A DNA stretch of 53,513 bases from Acidobacteriota bacterium (GTDB taxonomy: Bacteria > Acidobacteriota > UBA6911). The notes beneath the pieces are model-generated. The model was not told the origin of the DNA, did not search any database, and saw nothing but the letters and a program-made list of their open reading frames with translations. The stretch's first letter is position 1, and the number at the start of each line of letters is the position of its first letter. The DNA lies in the NCBI GenBank assembly GCA_016934295.1, contig JAFGTD010000297.1, positions 1 to 53,513 of the forward strand. The letters are read 5' to 3'. Below, in pieces: positions 1 through 8,284 of the stretch. The position numbers and the translations under genes are program-made.

Positions 1-656
1 ATGCGTACCTTGGCAGGAAAACCTCCCAGGCGCATGTGGAAGGCGTAAAACAGAAAGTCAACGCAGAGAAGCCCCCGCAACCGGGCTATAAACGTCGCCT
101 GATCGCCTTCTTAACCATGATCATCGTCGGCGGCGGCGCCGGCATGTCGATCCTGCAATTCCTTACTCTTTACATGACCGATGAACTGGGAGTCTCCAAC
201 GAACTGGCCGGGGGATTGCTGGCGATCGTTTTCTCCTCGGGTCTCTGGGCCGGCCCCCTGGGAGGCTATCTCGCCGACAGAATCGGCAGCGTTAAGATTG
301 TCATCGCAACGGGTATTCTGAGCGGCATCATTATTTACGCTTTCAACTATGTCAGTCTGGGACCTACCCTGATTCTCGTCCTGTTTTTGCAGGGCTTGAA
401 CATGGCGGTCCGTATGCCGGTCACCGAAGTATTCATCATGAGCCAGACTCCGGCAAAAAACCGTTCCACAATTTTCGGCGTTTACTACTCCACCATGCAG
501 TACACCGGAGCCATATTCACTCCCCTCGTGGGTCACATGATCGAACGATGGGGATTTCACTTCTGCTTTACCGCCACCGCGGTAGCGGTTCTTATTGTCG
601 CCATCGTGACTTCATTCTTCATCTACGACGCCAAAGACAACTATCACGCAGCCTGA
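1..656 (+). CDS. MFS transporter, C-terminal part (cut by window start)
   Basis: The reading frame is open from the first bases with no convincing start, so this is the C-terminal ~217 residues of a longer protein. A GTG at 36 is only an internal codon. After a basic cytoplasmic loop there are about six hydrophobic segments. The MFS loop signature GGYLADRIGS lies between the first two of these, as expected for the second half of a 12-TM major facilitator. The substrate cannot be told. The stop lies 3 bases from the stop of the convergent UGSC-family gene. The neighbouring dioxygenase-like and SnoaL-like genes suggest uptake or export of a small organic molecule, which is inference. Confidence 0.85.
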   Translation, partial: AYLGRKTSQAHVEGVKQKVNAEKPPQPGYKRRLIAFLTMIIVGGGAGMSILQFLTLYMTDELGVSNELAGGLLAIVFSSGLWAGPLGGYLADRIGSVKIVIATGILSGIIIYAFNYVSLGPTLILVLFLQGLNMAVRMPVTEVFIMSQTPAKNRSTIFGVYYSTMQYTGAIFTPLVGHMIERWGFHFCFTATAVAVLIVAIVTSFFIYDAKDNYHAA

Positions 657-659
657 AAA

Positions 660-2405
660 TCAGCGCCAGTCGTCGATCGAAACGCTCTGGCGGCAGGCCA
701 TGCCTCCATAGCTCCAGTAGTTGTTATTCGATCCGCCGGTGACGACGATCTCGATCTGCGGTCCCATGAAAAAAGGCATCTTCCCTTGCGGGAGCTTACC
801 TTTCGCTTGCGGCAGCATCATCTTTGCCTTCGGAGGCATCTTCATTCCTTCCGCCGGCTCCGCCAGAAATTCGATCAGTTTTTCAATGGTATCGAAACCT
901 TCCTCCTTGATGAAATTGGCGACCGGAGGGCTGAGAACCGCAAGAGTACCGAAAAGCCTGTCCTGGTCGGCCACGATCTTTTTAAGCGTTCCCGAAAAAT
1001 CCATCTCCTTTTCCCAGACGCTGTATCTGGAATTCTTGGCCGAAAGCACGCCCCACCCTTCACACAGCATCACGACGCTGTCGGACGACTTGAATCCTTT
1101 TCGCACGTGCAAGGGCTTCCACGGGGATTCCTCCTCATTTTCGGCAATGATCACGTTGTTCCAGTTCATGGGATTGCCGACAACCCCCATGTAGGTTGTC
1201 CCCACCCTGCCGCAGTTTCCGGCATTGATCGACAGCAGGTTCCACGCCCTGCCTAGTGTGGAATTGGCCTGGCTGAACGGCCCCATGGCGCCGATGCCGT
1301 AGTTGAGTCCGATTTCGTCGCGTATAGGACCATTGATGATCAGGCCCTCCGTAAAGGAATTGTCGGACACCGAAATCGCTTCTTTCCCGGTGGATGCCAC
1401 CGCCAGAAGTACCGGCATGTATTCCGGCCTGCAGCCGGCCATGACCGCGTTGATAGCAACCGTCCTGACCGTATAGGACCAGTGCTCGAAAATTTCCACG
1501 TTGTTTTCGCCGGGCATTGCCGTGTGCGCCGCCATCTTTCCGACTATCGCATCCGGATCATGGCTGGTCCCTTTCAGCATATTGGCTACCTTCTCTTCGG
1601 TCGGCAGGATGATCGGCATGTAATCGGTCATCCTCTTTTCCATGAACATGCGCTGCAGGTTGTCCGGCGTATCGGTAAACCGATCCGGTCCGGTCGACGG
1701 CTTTATGGTCCCGGTCTTCCTCTCTTCAGCCGTCAGAGGCTTCGTAAGATTTTCGACAATTTCCTGCATGACCACTTCGCCGCTTACGGGGCTTTTGCCT
1801 ACAATGTCCTTCCTTACCTGTTCGGCGGTCTTTCCCCATACCGGCGGGATCAGGTAGGTTACACGGAGACCGGGCATCCCTTTCTGTATTGTATGATGGG
1901 TCTTCACCTGCTCGTAAAATTCGGAGATGATGAGGGGAACGGTGGGCACACCGAGTTCCGATTCAATGTTGACGCAGTGGCCGACGACCGCTGCTACACA
2001 GAGGCTTCAATGTCCCATTCCCATGACAACGGCATCCGCTTTCTCCTTAATCTCGGCCCACAATGCCGGATCTTCCGCGGCAAAACCTCCGCCGCCCTTC
2101 ACCTTGTAGACGGTATCTACCCCCGGCATATTGGCCTGGAACCAGGCCCGCATTTCACCCAGGAGTATATCGGTTCCCAGGTAGCCGTCATTTACAAGAT
2201 AGACGGTCTTGCCTTCAAGTGTATCCAGCCTGGGCGCCATCGGCTTCAATTGAATTTCAGGCGGCATGCCTATCGGACTGAGTACGGTAATCTTCTGTTC
2301 AATATCCTGTCCCAGCACCTTAACCGGACCATGTAAGACCGGATTGCCGGAAGACAGGCAAAACACCACAACTGCAAATACAGAGATCAACCATCTCTTT
2401 GACAT
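660..2405 (-). CDS. UGSC-family selenoprotein (UGA at residue 133 read as Sec), exported
   Basis: Two in-frame segments (2405-2010 and 2006-660) are separated only by TGA at 2007-2009. Reading it as selenocysteine gives one 581-residue protein. Around the codon it reads VVMGMGH-U-SLC-VAAVVGHC, a U-x-x-C redox motif where the family usually has U/C-G-S-C. Homology-like sequence continues on both sides (downstream VPTVPLIISEFYEQV), so the UGA is internal to a conserved domain. An N-terminal hydrophobic segment (about residues 5-20) suggests export. A SECIS-like hairpin sits just after the UGA. The ATG at 2405 follows AGGAGG with 8-base spacing. UGSC proteins are thought to be thiol/selenol redox proteins with unknown substrate. 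The alternative is a pseudogene with one nonsense mutation, which the hairpin argues against. Confidence 0.85.
1974..2009 (-). promoter_or_regulatory. Sec UGA codon and candidate bacterial SECIS element
   Basis: On the minus strand, UGA (2009-2007) is followed by 12 bases and then a hairpin: GCAGCGGUC, loop GUC, GGCCACUGC (1994-1974). The stem has 9 positions with one C/A mismatch and one U-G wobble. The 3-base loop begins with G and starts 21 bases after the UGA. As I recall, bacterial SECIS models ask for an apical loop 16-37 bases from the UGA with a G in the first two loop positions. Both hold here. Function is inferred from structure; SelB binding is not shown. Confidence 0.7.
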
Positions 2406-2413
2406 CGCTTAAT

Positions 2414-2450
2414 CCTCCTGCTGTTGGATGCGGTTCTAAAAAGCAGGAGG
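2414..2450 (-). promoter_or_regulatory. Hairpin hiding the ribosome binding site of the UGSC selenoprotein gene
   Basis: On the minus strand, CCTCCTGCT (2450-2442) and AGCAGGAGG (2422-2414) are perfect complements separated by 19 bases. The 3' arm contains the AGGAGG Shine-Dalgarno, 8 bases before the ATG at 2405. Folding would hide the site completely, so translation may be conditional. A consensus -10 hexamer (TATAAT, minus strand 2496-2491) lies upstream without a clear -35. That would place this hairpin in the transcribed leader. Confidence 0.55.
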
Positions 2451-2556
2451 GAGACTGCCATGTCACACTTTGCACGGGAGGTTGAAGCGAATTATAGGGC
2501 AGGATTTTTATCAGGCCGGCAGTTCCCTCCACTGTTTCCAATACAATAAACAGAGT

Positions 2557-2653
2557 AATTGGCGTCAGGCTGGGATTTCACTAATTTCCGATAAGCATGT
2601 CTCATTAAAGTCAGGCACATGGAAATTAGTGAAATCCCAGCCTGACGCCAATT
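2557..2653. repeat. 33-bp perfect inverted repeat with 31-base spacer
   Basis: Arms 2557-2589 and 2621-2653 are exact reverse complements, starting AATTGGCGTCAGGC and ending in its complement. The spacer is 2590-2620. It begins 4 bases beyond the stop codon of the VOC gene. A T-run follows only on the plus strand, where no gene reads into it, so it is not a standard terminator for either minus-strand neighbour. A perfect 33-bp stem is far longer than terminators need and suggests a recently placed palindromic or MITE-like element. Confidence 0.85.
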
Positions 2654-2657
2654 TTTT

Positions 2658-3791
2658 TTACGGCTTTTTCTTTACACCGTGGTCCATGAATTCCGCCCAG
2701 AAGCCGTCCGGATTAGGAACAAAAAAAGACCGGGTCGTCGGACCGATAAAAACCGGTGCGTCGGTTGCGCTCAGTGTATGCAATCCCGCGGCTTTTATGC
2801 GCGGCATTACGATATCGACATCCTTAGACATAAACAGAATGTGGGCTGTGCCCGGATCCTGAATATGGGGACGCACGAAGTTCTTGAGATGGTCCTTGTA
2901 TTCAATGAATTCCATCATCACCGGGGAACCGGGGATCAAGGCCATCGCCATCCGGAATCGGCCGGAAGTGCCGGTCCAATCCACATACGTTTTATCGCCG
3001 ATATATTCGGAACTAGCCCAGAACTGCAGGTCGGGACCGACCAGGTTCTGAAACCAGCGGCAGGTGGTTTCCAGATCGTCCGCAACCATGGAAACGCGCG
3101 CTCCCAGGATATTGCTTTCGGCGGGGGCCGTGGATGCCGGAGAGGGGGTCACTTCCATCAATGCCACCGGATAACCGTCCGGATCGCGCACGAATACGGC
3201 ACGAACCTTTCCTTCAATTCCGGGATAGTCCGTAAGCGTTACCGGCTCTCCACCGGCTGTAATTACCGGAACAAGCTCGTCTTTTAATATGCCCAGGATT
3301 TTATCCAGTTCGCGTACATACAGCTTTAAATAAGAAGCGCCGGGATCGCTCATTGCGGGCCGGTACGGCCGGGATTCAATGTTCTTAATTTCTATGGCTT
3401 CAACCGCCATGTCCATCCCTCCGGATATCGAAGTACCGGGGATCGAGAGAATGACGGCGCGGTTGCGGGCATCCATCGGATTCGGCACTCCCTGCCCCAT
3501 CTGCACGAATTCAAGAAGCGCCGGATTGGTATCCTTGCTTCCGAACGGACGCGGTGCACTCCGGGGGCCGAGCAGACCCATGCCTAAGAGATCGTGATAG
3601 AAATGGATCATAAGCTCGACATTGCCGATCTCCCGCCCAAGATGACCCGGACGCAGCACCTCACCGGGAGGGGCCACGCCCGTCGGAGGAGCATCTAGAA
3701 TGGCCCAGGGTGTTTGCGCCGGACAGACGGCTGCGCTGAATACCGAAATCAGGACTATAAAAAGAAACAGCCTTAAAGGATCTTTTTGCAT
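2658..3791 (-). CDS. Secreted VOC (glyoxalase/dioxygenase-fold) protein, two domains
   Basis: This 377-residue protein has a signal peptide (basic start, hydrophobic core, Ala-Gln cleavage region near residue 27) followed by two vicinal-oxygen-chelate domains, roughly residues 45-215 and 225-375. Each carries the family pattern of a PGHLGREIGNVELMIHFY-like first strand and a VRDPDGYPVALMEV or VPNPDGFWAEFMD ending with a metal-ligand-like Glu. VOC proteins bind a metal and act on small molecules; an exported one is less usual. The start at 3791 is chosen because GGGAG lies 5 bases upstream. The ATG at 3803 has no such site. It may act with the UGSC and SnoaL-like neighbours on the same compound, which is inference. 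Confidence 0.8.
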   Translation of the reverse strand: MQKDPLRLFLFIVLISVFSAAVCPAQTPWAILDAPPTGVAPPGEVLRPGHLGREIGNVELMIHFYHDLLGMGLLGPRSAPRPFGSKDTNPALLEFVQMGQGVPNPMDARNRAVILSIPGTSISGGMDMAVEAIEIKNIESRPYRPAMSDPGASYLKLYVRELDKILGILKDELVPVITAGGEPVTLTDYPGIEGKVRAVFVRDPDGYPVALMEVTPSPASTAPAESNILGARVSMVADDLETTCRWFQNLVGPDLQFWASSEYIGDKTYVDWTGTSGRFRMAMALIPGSPVMMEFIEYKDHLKNFVRPHIQDPGTAHILFMSKDVDIVMPRIKAAGLHTLSATDAPVFIGPTTRSFFVPNPDGFWAEFMDHGVKKKP

Positions 3792-3845
3792 AGCCACTCC
3801 CATGTATTTAATGACCGGAACCTGGGAAAATCATTTATTGTTGAT

Positions 3846-3909
3846 TTTACACTCATGTATAAACACCATATTTACACTATATTATCTTGTATTAACTACG
3901 TACTTACAC
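3846..3909. repeat. Three TTTACAC-type repeats upstream of the VOC gene
   Basis: Near-identical TTTACAC / TTTACAC / CTTACAC copies lie at 3846, 3871 and 3903 on the plus strand, within the AT-rich stretch before the minus-strand VOC gene. They read as GTGTAA toward that gene. Spacings are 25 and 32 bases. They may be regulator-binding half sites; no regulator can be named. Confidence 0.3.
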
Positions 3910-4020
3910 AAAATAAATCCTGGCAAGCCAAGGGGGAAAGAATCTGAAACTCAGTACTGCTTGATTATTGGCAGTTGAACCATTTCTCCTTGATGACGGT
4001 TACCCTGCAACACACGCACT

Positions 4021-5133
4021 CTATTTGATGATCTGGATCCTATCGGACAGCCCGTCCTCATAAGTGCTCCATCCGGAGTTCATCCCATAAGGGCAGCGCT
4101 GCAAAACAGCTTCAATCCGTCGGATATTGCCCTTTTCCACCTTAAAAAGTTCGGCCACCTGCCAGGTCCATGGTTCCGCCGGTCCTTCCACCACTTCGCG
4201 GCCGTCGGGAGTAGTGAAATGGCGCGACTTTCCGGCTGAATGATCGAAGAAACAGAAGCTGAACACGATTCCGCGTTCCCAATCCACGGCGACAAAGCGG
4301 CGATCGCGGATCCGTGTCACAAAATGGATCAAGCCGGACTCAAACTGCTCTCTGCAGCCCCAGTGGGACGAATACACCGTTTCCTCGAGAGGATCCGGCA
4401 TTTCCTGTCCTGGAGCCAGGGGCACGTTCGTCGACCGCGAGCCGTTCTCGTACCGATCGCAATCGTCGGTAAAAGGATAGGTGCCCGTATCGCCGATGCC
4501 TTTCCCGTCGTTTTTCTGCATTCCCGTAAAATAGTAATTTGCCGTTTCGATCATTTCCTCGCGTGTCGGTCGCTCTTGCACCGGAATGACTTCGGTGAAA
4601 ATCGGATGCGGATTCCCAAGTTGCTCGCCCATCGCTTCAATTCTCTCAGCGGCCGAGGGGCCCGGCTGCAGGTCGGGATTGAGCAGATTGCTCTCCGGTC
4701 TTACTACAATCTGTTCCGCTTCAGAGATACGGTCGCTTTCGATTTTCAGACGGAGCGCGATGGCGACAGGTCTCGGTTCCCCATCGGGTTCCTGTGGTTC
4801 CTCCCTGGCGGTGCCGAAAAACCCGATCTGCCGGGTTTCGATATCGGGGACATAGAATCTATAGGAGCCCTTTCCCACCATGCCGGCCCACAGGCCCTCA
4901 TCCCCCAATGGCAGGCGCACGCCGTTTTCCGTGAACGTGCAGTCCTCGGAAAAAAGCGTCCCGCCGGGTTCATTGTTCAGCATCGCGTCCATATACCGAT
5001 CGACATAGTTCTCCAGGCAGGCCCTGTCGCATGGGGTCTGGGACTCCATATTGGAGGATTCCGGCGCCTGACAGCCCATAACGATAGACAACAGAATTGC
5101 GATTACGGCGACATTCATGATTTTCATGCGCAT
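4021..5133 (-). CDS. Putative lipoprotein with two SnoaL/DUF8021-like domains
   Basis: This 370-residue protein begins MRMKIMNVAVIAILLS and has a lipobox ending in Cys (IVMGC, near residue 21), so it is probably membrane-anchored. Two halves (about 35-170 and 205-370) each look like a SnoaL/NTF2-like domain of the DUF8021 type. The first has CDRACLENYVDRYMDAM, TENGVRLPLGDEGLW and alRLKIESDRISEAEQIVVR patterns. The second has EEMIETANYYFTGMQ and an RRIEAVLQRCPYGM ending. Such folds bind or isomerise small molecules; none is indicated here. The start at 5133 is set by GGAG 6 bases upstream and the position of the lipobox. The frame is open further upstream, but that adds no plausible signal. 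Confidence 0.7.
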   Translation of the reverse strand: MRMKIMNVAVIAILLSIVMGCQAPESSNMESQTPCDRACLENYVDRYMDAMLNNEPGGTLFSEDCTFTENGVRLPLGDEGLWAGMVGKGSYRFYVPDIETRQIGFFGTAREEPQEPDGEPRPVAIALRLKIESDRISEAEQIVVRPESNLLNPDLQPGPSAAERIEAMGEQLGNPHPIFTEVIPVQERPTREEMIETANYYFTGMQKNDGKGIGDTGTYPFTDDCDRYENGSRSTNVPLAPGQEMPDPLEETVYSSHWGCREQFESGLIHFVTRIRDRRFVAVDWERGIVFSFCFFDHSAGKSRHFTTPDGREVVEGPAEPWTWQVAELFKVEKGNIRRIEAVLQRCPYGMNSGWSTYEDGLSDRIQIIK

Positions 5134-5255
5134 CAGGGATCTCCTTTTCAGATATATGAACTGTAAGACAGCTGGAATACAGGCGGGAACCATCATACTC
5201 AGGGGCGGGAAACGGATCAACCAAGAAGCAGTTCCGCCTGATTCTTCAGCGTCTC

Positions 5256-5513
5256 CTATTCAATGCCTGCGCGGGATCCGGTTTCGGGAAGCCACCGTAA
5301 AACAAGCATGAAGATGACGGCAAATACGAGTGACTGGGCAGCAAAATAGGGATAGTAGTTCGGCCCGAAAAGATCGATCAGTTTCCCTGACAGAATCGGA
5401 TAGACAAACGCCCCCAGGTTCTGGAACGCAAATATCATCCCCACCGCGGATCCGGCGATGGCGGGACGGAGGCCTCTTAATTCGAAGGGCACGGTAAAAT
5501 GAAATTCGACTAT
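5256..5513 (-). pseudogene. Remnant of an MFS transporter C terminus
   Basis: About 85 codons match the end of an MFS protein: FELRGLRPAIAG, two hydrophobic helices and an ETGSRAGIE tail. Upstream in frame (plus-strand coordinates above 5513) there is a stop and then no transporter-like sequence, so ten or so helices are missing. A GTG at 5492 could start a short product, but half a helix bundle is unlikely to work. Together with the following gene-poor stretch, this marks a deletion or rearrangement junction. Confidence 0.7.
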
Positions 5514-5877
5514 TCAAACGGATACGGTTCTACCCTCATTGTCATTCCCCTTAGTACTCGTATTCGCAATTATGACCACGAGCACTTAGCTAAAACATGC
5601 ATTGGCGTCCGCATAAAAGTACAGCTATTTCATATATCTCTCAAGGTTCAGCGGGCTCCGATAAAGGCACAACCGGCATTTTCCGGTCAACCGTACGGAT
5701 GCATGAAAACAGGCGGCCACAAGCATGAAACAATGCTACACTTCTTTAATAAGTCTGGTATTTGACTTTGCAGGCCTGGGCGCCCACGAAATCTTTTCAT
5801 CACGACGGGATGCAGGCAGGCTTCTGTCAACCGGAAACATTGCTGAATTAACCGGCGTCCCCCCTGAGAACAGATAT
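5514..5877. other. Gene-poor stretch between MFS remnant and TVP38 gene
   Basis: I see no protein with recognisable features here. One plus frame is open from 5725 into the TVP38 gene, but its first 51 codons look non-coding and the better start is 5878. No strong promoter or terminator is evident. Confidence 0.4.
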
Positions 5878-6651
5878 ATGAACGAAAGTTCTCATAATAA
5901 AGAAAAAACCAAAATCCTTTCGAGAAAAGCTCCTATAGCTGTGAAGCTCTTTCTCCTGTCTGCGATGGCGGCTGTATTGATTGCCGCGGCCCACTACTAC
6001 AATCTGCAGCAGTTGTTAAGAGACGCTCTGGAATGGATTGAAAACGCAGGTCCGGCAGGCCCGATTGTTTTTTTCATACTGTACGTGATCGCCACCATCT
6101 TTATGCTGCCCGGTACGATCCTTACTCTTGGTGCGGGCGTTGTATTCGGTGTTGTCAAGGGATCGATTCTTGTGTCTCTTTCCTCTACAGCCGGAGCTAC
6201 AGCGGCTTTTGCCGTAGGCCGGTATATAGCGCGGGACAGGGTTGAACGAAGAATAGAGGCAACCGCGACATTCCGGGCCATGGATCAGGCGGTTGGACAG
6301 GAAGGATGGAAAATCGTAGGCCTTACCCGGCTGTCGCCCGTCTTCCCATTTAATTTATTGAACTATGCGTTCAGCCTGACCCGCGTGTCCTTGAGGGATT
6401 ACGTGCTGGCTTCCTGGATCGGCATGATCCCGGGCACCGTACTGTATGTTTATATCGGTTCTCTTGCAGGCAGCCTGGCGGAATTAGGTTGGGAACGGGC
6501 CGGACCGTCCCGCACGCCTGCAGAATGGATCCTATACGCTATCGGCCTGATTGCTACAGCGGCCATTACGGTTATTATCACCCGTATCGCCCGGCGTGCG
6601 CTGAAACAGCGCATGAATCCCGTGCCGGAGCGTGAAAGGAAACAACCATAA
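5878..6651 (+). CDS. TVP38/TMEM64 (DedA-superfamily) membrane protein
   Basis: This 257-residue integral membrane protein starts MNESSHNKEK, followed by a first hydrophobic helix (about 22-45). The family core follows: MLPGTILTLGAGVVFG, the re-entrant-loop region with an FAVGRYIARD signature, and LTRLSPVFPFNLLNYAFSLT. Further helices close the protein. Family members are membrane transport or lipid-handling proteins of uncertain substrate. Its stop overlaps the ATG of the next gene (TAATG). TVP38-like proteins are often paired or fused with mercuric-reductase-like flavoproteins, so the two probably act together. An earlier in-frame ATG (5725) would add an implausible 51-residue leader. Confidence 0.85.
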   Translation: MNESSHNKEKTKILSRKAPIAVKLFLLSAMAAVLIAAAHYYNLQQLLRDALEWIENAGPAGPIVFFILYVIATIFMLPGTILTLGAGVVFGVVKGSILVSLSSTAGATAAFAVGRYIARDRVERRIEATATFRAMDQAVGQEGWKIVGLTRLSPVFPFNLLNYAFSLTRVSLRDYVLASWIGMIPGTVLYVYIGSLAGSLAELGWERAGPSRTPAEWILYAIGLIATAAITVIITRIARRALKQRMNPVPERERKQP

Positions 6652-8180
6652 TGGAATTATTCCGGGACAGTATTGGAATGCCCCTCGACGAGCATAATAA
6701 TAAACTGCTGAAAGAGGTGCATCCCGAAGACTGGCGCCCGCCGAAACCGGAGCCTATATACAATCTTGTTGTCATTGGAGCCGGTACCGCCGGGCTTATC
6801 TCTGCAGTCGGATGCGCCGCGCTGGGAGGCAGGGTGGCCCTGGTGGAACGCCACTTGATGGGAGGAGACTGCCTGAATGCAGGCTGCGTTCCTTCCAAAG
6901 CACTGATCCGTTCTTCGCGGGCGGCTGCGGAAACAGCTTCCGCAGTCCGGTTCGGTCTGACGCCCCACCAGGTTGCTGCATCCGACTTCCCTGCGGTCAT
7001 GGAAAGACTCCGTCGCCTGCGCGCCAGGATCAGCCGCAACGATTCCGCCCGGCGATACAGCGAACTGGGCGTGCACGTTTTCTTCGGCGAAGCCTCCTTT
7101 CGGGATCGCCAAAGCATAACGGTCGATGGGATTCCGCTGCGGTTTCGCAAAGCCGTTATCGCAACAGGCGCCTCCCCGGTTCATCCGGACATAAACGGAC
7201 TTGCCGGCGCCGGATTCCGAACGAATGAGACAATATTCAACCTGACCGAATTGCCGTCCAGGCTGGCAGTCATCGGAGGGGGTCCCATCGGGTGCGAGCT
7301 GGCGCAGGCGTTCCGGCGCCTGGGATCGGAAGTGACTATACTGCAAAACACACGGCTTCTGCCAAGAGAAGATACGGAAGCCTCCACCATAATCGAGGAT
7401 AAATTCAGACGGGAAGGAATCAAGGTTCTGTTGGACGTCAGGCTTATACGTGCAGAAAAAGACGGAGAACAGAAACGCATTATAGCCGGCACCCGGGATG
7501 GAGAACGGACAATCGTGGCCGATGAAATCCTGGTTGGAACAGGACGCCGGCCCAATATCGCGAACCTCTCCCTTTCGAATGCCGGCGTGGATTTCGACGC
7601 AGTAAAGGGTATCAGGGTCAATGATTTCCTGCGCACGACGAATCCCCGTATTTATGCCGCCGGCGATGTCTGTATGCATTGGAAGTTCACCCATGCGGCC
7701 GATGCCGCGGCCCGCATTGCCGTACAGAACGCGCTGTTTCTTGGGAGGAAACGCCTCAGTGCCCTGAATATGCCCTGGTGTACCTATACCGATCCGGAAA
7801 TCGCCCATGTCGGTCTTTACGAGGAAGACGCGAGGACACGAAATATCGAAACGGATACATACAAGGTCACTCTTGACGAAGTGGATCGTGCCGTTGTGGA
7901 TGGAGAAACGGAAGGTTTCGTTAAGATACTGGTGAAGAAAGGAACCGACAGAATAGTCGGCGCCACAATCGTAGCCGCTCATGCCGGAGATCTTATCAGT
8001 GAAATATCCGTCGCCATGGCCGGGAAAATCGGGCTTAAAACCCTCGCCGATGTAATGCACCCTTACCCAACACAGGCCGAGGCGATCCGCCGCGCAGCGG
8101 CCGCTTACAACCGTACCCGCCTGACGCCGCATGTTTCCGCTCTATTCAAATGGTGGTTGAAACGCCAAAGAGGCAAATAA
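6651..8180 (+). CDS. Mercuric-reductase-like pyridine nucleotide-disulfide oxidoreductase
   Basis: This 509-residue flavoprotein has an FAD-binding GAGTAG motif at about residues 43-48, the redox-active dithiol in GGDCLNAGCVPSK (C74/C79), a second nucleotide-binding motif (VIGGGPIGCELAQ) and an AAGDV FAD motif. It ends with a dimerisation domain containing MHPYPTQAEAIRRAA. There is no N-terminal HMA domain and no C-terminal vicinal cysteine pair, so true mercuric reduction is unlikely. It sits after the TVP38 gene with a 1-base overlap and just before the arsenosugar genes. Comparable flavoproteins occur in arsenosugar neighbourhoods, so a linked redox role is plausible but inferred. Confidence 0.88.
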   Translation: MELFRDSIGMPLDEHNNKLLKEVHPEDWRPPKPEPIYNLVVIGAGTAGLISAVGCAALGGRVALVERHLMGGDCLNAGCVPSKALIRSSRAAAETASAVRFGLTPHQVAASDFPAVMERLRRLRARISRNDSARRYSELGVHVFFGEASFRDRQSITVDGIPLRFRKAVIATGASPVHPDINGLAGAGFRTNETIFNLTELPSRLAVIGGGPIGCELAQAFRRLGSEVTILQNTRLLPREDTEASTIIEDKFRREGIKVLLDVRLIRAEKDGEQKRIIAGTRDGERTIVADEILVGTGRRPNIANLSLSNAGVDFDAVKGIRVNDFLRTTNPRIYAAGDVCMHWKFTHAADAAARIAVQNALFLGRKRLSALNMPWCTYTDPEIAHVGLYEEDARTRNIETDTYKVTLDEVDRAVVDGETEGFVKILVKKGTDRIVGATIVAAHAGDLISEISVAMAGKIGLKTLADVMHPYPTQAEAIRRAAAAYNRTRLTPHVSALFKWWLKRQRGK

Positions 8181-8189
8181 ACATTTGGC

Positions 8190-8235
8190 CGTAGGGGCGA
8201 ACCTTGTGTTCGCCCTTTTAACAAACAGTCGGCAG
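8190..8235 (+). repeat. Dispersed ~46-bp repeat (copy 1) with terminator-like hairpin
   Basis: The sequence is nearly identical to 12290-12335 in the same orientation: GTAGGGGCGAACC..., then AACAA and CAGTCG. It contains an inverted repeat, GGGCGAAC / GTTCGCCC with a 5-base loop (8195-8215), followed by TTTT. It lies 10 bases after the flavoprotein stop, so it may also terminate that operon. Confidence 0.8.
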
Positions 8236-8249
8236 GAATGGAACGTAGA

Positions 8250-8280
8250 TTTTAATCTGGGATCTTCAATCTTTAATTTT
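8250..8280. repeat. Solo end of the TTCAATCTTTAAT-type repeat
   Basis: An AT-rich segment with GATCTTCAATCTTTAATTTT resembles the ends of the elements at 9605-9805 and 13641-13855. No second end is seen nearby. It is probably a degraded copy or fragment. Confidence 0.4.
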
Positions 8281-8284
8281 AAAT

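Noticed and set aside
1482-2336. Plus-strand open frame (284 codons) opposite the UGSC gene
   Set aside because: It has no recognisable features and lies over a well-supported selenoprotein frame.
2557-2653. The 33-bp inverted repeat as a terminator of the VOC gene
   Set aside because: In the direction of that gene no T-run follows the stem; the T-run is on the other side.
4240-5166. Plus-strand open frame (308 codons) opposite the SnoaL-like lipoprotein
   Set aside because: The opposite strand has a lipobox, ribosome site and domain patterns; this frame has none.
5490-5516. UGA upstream of the MFS remnant as a possible Sec codon
   Set aside because: Sequence upstream of the UGA is not transporter-like and there is no redox motif or suitable hairpin context.
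6657-8132. Long minus-strand open frame (491 codons) opposite the mercuric-reductase-like gene
   Set aside because: The plus strand encodes a complete flavoprotein with all motifs; the reverse frame has no domain features and is a codon-bias shadow.
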